Both the position numbers and the translations under genes were made by a program. From contig NZ_LISW01000001.1 of NCBI RefSeq assembly GCF_001905735.1, positions 864,603-928,602 on the forward strand: a DNA stretch of 64,000 bases, read 5' to 3'. This document shows, in pieces, positions 61,236 to 64,000 of this stretch. The notes under the pieces were generated by a model. It did no database searches and was not told the DNA's origin. It saw nothing but the letters and a program-made list of their open reading frames with translations. The stretch comes from Streptomyces sp. CB01249 (GTDB lineage: Bacteria > Actinomycetota > Actinomycetes > Streptomycetales > Streptomycetaceae). Numbering within the stretch: the stretch's first letter is position 1; each line of letters opens with the position of its first letter.

Positions 61236-62447
61236 ATGGCCCAGAGGGAACAGACGCAGGAGACCGCAGCGCCGCCGACGCTCGGCATCGGCATGGTCGG
61301 ATACGCGTTCATGGGCGCCGCCCACTCCCAGGGGTGGCGCACCGCCGGACACGTCTTCGACCTGCCGATGCGGCCCGTCCTCGCCGCGGTCTGCGGACGC
61401 GACCGCACCGCGGTCGAGGCGGCCGCCGGCCGGCACGGCTGGGCCGCCGCCGAGACCGACTGGCGCGCCCTGATCGCCCGCGACGACGTGCAGCTGGTCG
61501 ACATCTGCACCCCCGGCGACAGCCACGCGGAGATCGCCGTCGCCGCCCTGGAAGCCGGCAAGCACGTCCTCTGCGAGAAGCCGCTCGCCAACACCGTGGC
61601 CGAGGCGGAGGCCATGACGGCGGCGGCCGGGCGCGCCGCCGCCCGGGGCCAGTCGGCCTTCGTCGGCTTCAACTACCGCCGGGTGCCCGCCCTCACCCAC
61701 GCCCGCCGGCTCATCGCGGAGGGCCGCCTCGGCACCCTGCGCCATGTCCGCGCCGTCTACCTCCAGGACTGGCTGACCGACCCCGCGTCCCCGCTCACCT
61801 GGCGCCTCGACAAGGACCGCGCGGGCTCCGGCGCGCTCGGCGACCTCGGGGCCCATGTGGTGGACCTGACGCAGTACCTCGCGGGGGAGCCGCTGGTCGC
61901 GGTGTCGGCGCTGACCGAGACCTTCGTACGCGAACGCCCCCGGTCCGCCGGACCGTCCGCAGGGATCGGCGGCGGGGCGGCGGCCGGGGGCACCGGCCCG
62001 GTCACCGTGGACGACGCCGCCGCCTTCACCGGGCGGCTCGCCTCCGGCGCCCTGGCGTCCGTCGAGGTGACCCGGATGGCGGCCGGCCGCAAGAACGCCC
62101 TGCGCCTGGAGATCAACGGGGAGCGCGGCTCGCTCGCCTTCGACCTGGAGCGCCTGAACGAACTGTCCTTCCACGACCACACCGAACCCGCCGTCACGGC
62201 CGGATTCCGGCGCGTCCTCGTCACCGAGCCCCAGCACCCCTACCTGGAGGCGTGGTGGCCGCCGGGCCACTCCCTCGGCTACGAGCACACCTTCGTCCAC
62301 CAGGCCCGGGACGTGGTGTGCGCCCTCGCGGGCGCGGACGCCCCGCCCGTCCCGTCGTTCGCGGACGGCCTCCAGGTGCAGCGCGTGCTGGCCGCGGTGG
62401 AGGAGAGCGCCGCGAAGAACTCCGTCCTCACCCCCGTAACCCTCTAG
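61236..62447 (+). CDS. Gfo/Idh/MocA-family oxidoreductase
   Basis: A 403-residue NAD(P)-dependent sugar or cyclitol dehydrogenase. The Rossmann motif is [18 protein letters not shown] at about residues 17-34, and the family's catalytic-side [14 protein letters not shown] is near residue 115 ([10 protein letters not shown]). [20 protein letters not shown] near 290 lies in the C-terminal sheet. ATG 61236 has AGGAGGAA upstream. It probably performs the first oxidation of the sugar imported by the preceding ABC genes. The following isomerase is typical of inositol-like or 3-keto-sugar pathways. Confidence 0.92.
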   Translation: MAQREQTQETAAPPTLGIGMVGYAFMGAAHSQGWRTAGHVFDLPMRPVLAAVCGRDRTAVEAAAGRHGWAAAETDWRALIARDDVQLVDICTPGDSHAEIAVAALEAGKHVLCEKPLANTVAEAEAMTAAAGRAAARGQSAFVGFNYRRVPALTHARRLIAEGRLGTLRHVRAVYLQDWLTDPASPLTWRLDKDRAGSGALGDLGAHVVDLTQYLAGEPLVAVSALTETFVRERPRSAGPSAGIGGGAAAGGTGPVTVDDAAAFTGRLASGALASVEVTRMAAGRKNALRLEINGERGSLAFDLERLNELSFHDHTEPAVTAGFRRVLVTEPQHPYLEAWWPPGHSLGYEHTFVHQARDVVCALAGADAPPVPSFADGLQVQRVLAAVEESAAKNSVLTPVTL

Positions 62448-62461
62448 GAGGTCCCGCCGCC

Positions 62462-63466
<1,005 letters not shown>

Positions 63467-63482
63467 TCTCCCTCGCGACGGC

Positions 63483-63511
63483 GCCCGGCGGCACCACACG
63501 CGCCGCCGGGC
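63483..63511 (+). terminator. Hairpin terminator after the sugar operon
   Basis: A perfect 10-bp stem GCCCGGCGGC/GCCGCCGGGC with a 9-nt loop begins 16 nt after the isomerase stop. Confidence 0.78.
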
Positions 63512-63607
63512 CGCTCCGTCCTGCCCTCGTCCCGCTTTGTCCTGACGCAGGAAAAAGTCCGACAACTCTGCGCACAAGGGCTTTCCGTTCCGGACGAACA
63601 GGCCTAC

Positions 63608-63670
63608 CGTCTCTGACGTGGCTCTGACATGCCCCTGACATAGGCCACTGTCATCTCCCTGTCACCGGCG
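63608..63670. promoter_or_regulatory. Opposed arrays of 11-bp GTCA direct repeats (PHO-box-like)
   Basis: On the minus strand three contiguous 11-nt units (63640 down to 63608) read TGTCAGGGGCA, TGTCAGAGCCA and CGTCAGAGACG. On the plus strand two contiguous units (63649-63670) read TGTCATCTCCC and TGTCACCGGCG. Eleven-base direct repeats with a TCA core are the layout of OmpR/PhoB-type sites, and the plus-strand pair resembles the Streptomyces PHO box (GTTCACC-like units). TTGACC near 63685 could be the -35 of the next gene. Assignment to PhoP is inference. Confidence 0.55.
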
Positions 63671-63759
63671 TCGCACGGACCCGGTTGACCTGCGCGGCAG
63701 TCCCCGCGCGAATGGCACGGCAGCACAGCCCGCACAACCGGCACTCAACCGGAGGACAC

Positions 63760-64000
63760 GTGCACACAACCCGCAGCGGCAGTCGCACCAGGCGCCGCGT
63801 CCGTAAATCCCTCGCCCTGTTCGCCGGCGGCCTCCTGGCCGCCGCCACCCTCAGCCTGAGCACCGCCTCGGGCACGGCGGTCGCCCACGAGGAGCCCGCT
63901 CCGGCGCCCGCCGCCGAAGACTTCCAGCAGGTCACCCTCGCCAAGGGGGCCGCCGAGACCGGCGAGCCCATGTCGCTGGCCGTGCTTCCCGACCGCAGCG
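63760..64000 (+). CDS. Secreted protein, probably PQQ-dependent sugar dehydrogenase/ThuA type; 3' end beyond window
   Basis: Eighty codons are visible. GTG 63760 has GGAGG 4 nt upstream. A strongly basic start (RSGSRTRRRVRKS) is followed by a hydrophobic LALFAGGLLAAATLSLSTAS and TAVAHEEPA, a Sec-type signal peptide. The mature part begins FQQVTLAKGAAETGEPMSLA, then VLPDRS, which is how Streptomyces soluble glucose/sorbosone-dehydrogenase proteins begin (from memory). The catalytic part is outside the window, so the product name is tentative. Its promoter region holds the GTCA repeats, and the sugar operon lies upstream. Confidence 0.7.
   Translation, partial: MHTTRSGSRTRRRVRKSLALFAGGLLAAATLSLSTASGTAVAHEEPAPAPAAEDFQQVTLAKGAAETGEPMSLAVLPDRS

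Overview
The window is high-GC (roughly 70-75%), gene-dense DNA with strong third-position GC bias, many GTG/TTG starts and GTGA/ATGA stop-start overlaps. Together with the gene families present (SpoIIE-type phosphatase with a fused ATPase, an MreB-like protein, fused SecDF, an Rv2578c-type radical SAM protein, DUF6204, DUF5107), this points to a Streptomyces chromosome. Parts of the order, such as the mreB-like/secDF pair and KAS III followed by ROK regulator and sugar ABC transporter, recall S. coelicolor from memory. I saw no rRNA, tRNA, CRISPR array, prophage or transposase gene. The one mobile-type element is a 177-bp palindromic MITE-like sequence.

Layout. 1-5.4 kb: the 5' part of a tandem 3-hydroxyacyl-CoA dehydrogenase, a HEAT-repeat protein, a secreted tripeptidyl aminopeptidase, and a radical SAM gene behind a perfect LexA-type palindrome. 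5.5-14.1 kb: SRPBCC protein, MFS exporter with a beta-sandwich tail, multidomain SpoIIE phosphatase, methyltransferase, and a divergent LysR/aldo-keto reductase pair. 14.2-19.3 kb: a tightly coupled four-gene peptidase operon (D-aminopeptidase, M20, S9, LD-carboxypeptidase) that looks like a cell-wall or D-peptide scavenging route. 19.4-28.2 kb: small membrane protein, GNAT, transketolase, DUF6204, DUF5107 plus P-loop kinase, VOC, methyltransferase, and a PAP2-diacylglycerol kinase fusion. 28.3-35.7 kb: IclR, a lysine-free aminotransferase-fold protein, two metallo-beta-lactamase-fold hydrolases around a DedA protein, a small resolvase-like protein, and a membrane-anchored phosphodiesterase.

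35.7-44.9 kb: a LacI regulator, DUF305 lipoprotein and secreted DUF1996 protein on the minus strand. A cluster of three LacI-type palindromes separates them from an NAD-dependent DNA ligase on the plus strand. Then come a reduced MreB-like protein, a coupled proline-rich reading frame that runs into the palindromic element, and fused SecDF. 44.9-55 kb: XRE regulator, pterin dehydratase, LysR, two methyltransferases (one with a histidine-rich leader), aldo-keto reductase, long-chain acyl-CoA ligase, LysR, bile-acid-symporter-family transporter and FdhD.

55-64 kb: KAS III, then a carbohydrate locus: ROK regulator, ABC ATPase, permease, lipoprotein binding protein, Gfo/Idh/MocA dehydrogenase and sugar isomerase. 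Next is an intergenic region with 11-bp-phased GTCA repeats on both strands, followed by the start of a secreted protein cut off by the window edge.

All functions are inferred by reading translated sequence; no database search was run. The most unusual items are the lysine-free aminotransferase-like protein, the triple operator between DUF1996 and the ligase, the palindromic element beside secDF, the LexA-type box at the radical SAM gene, and the peptidase operon.
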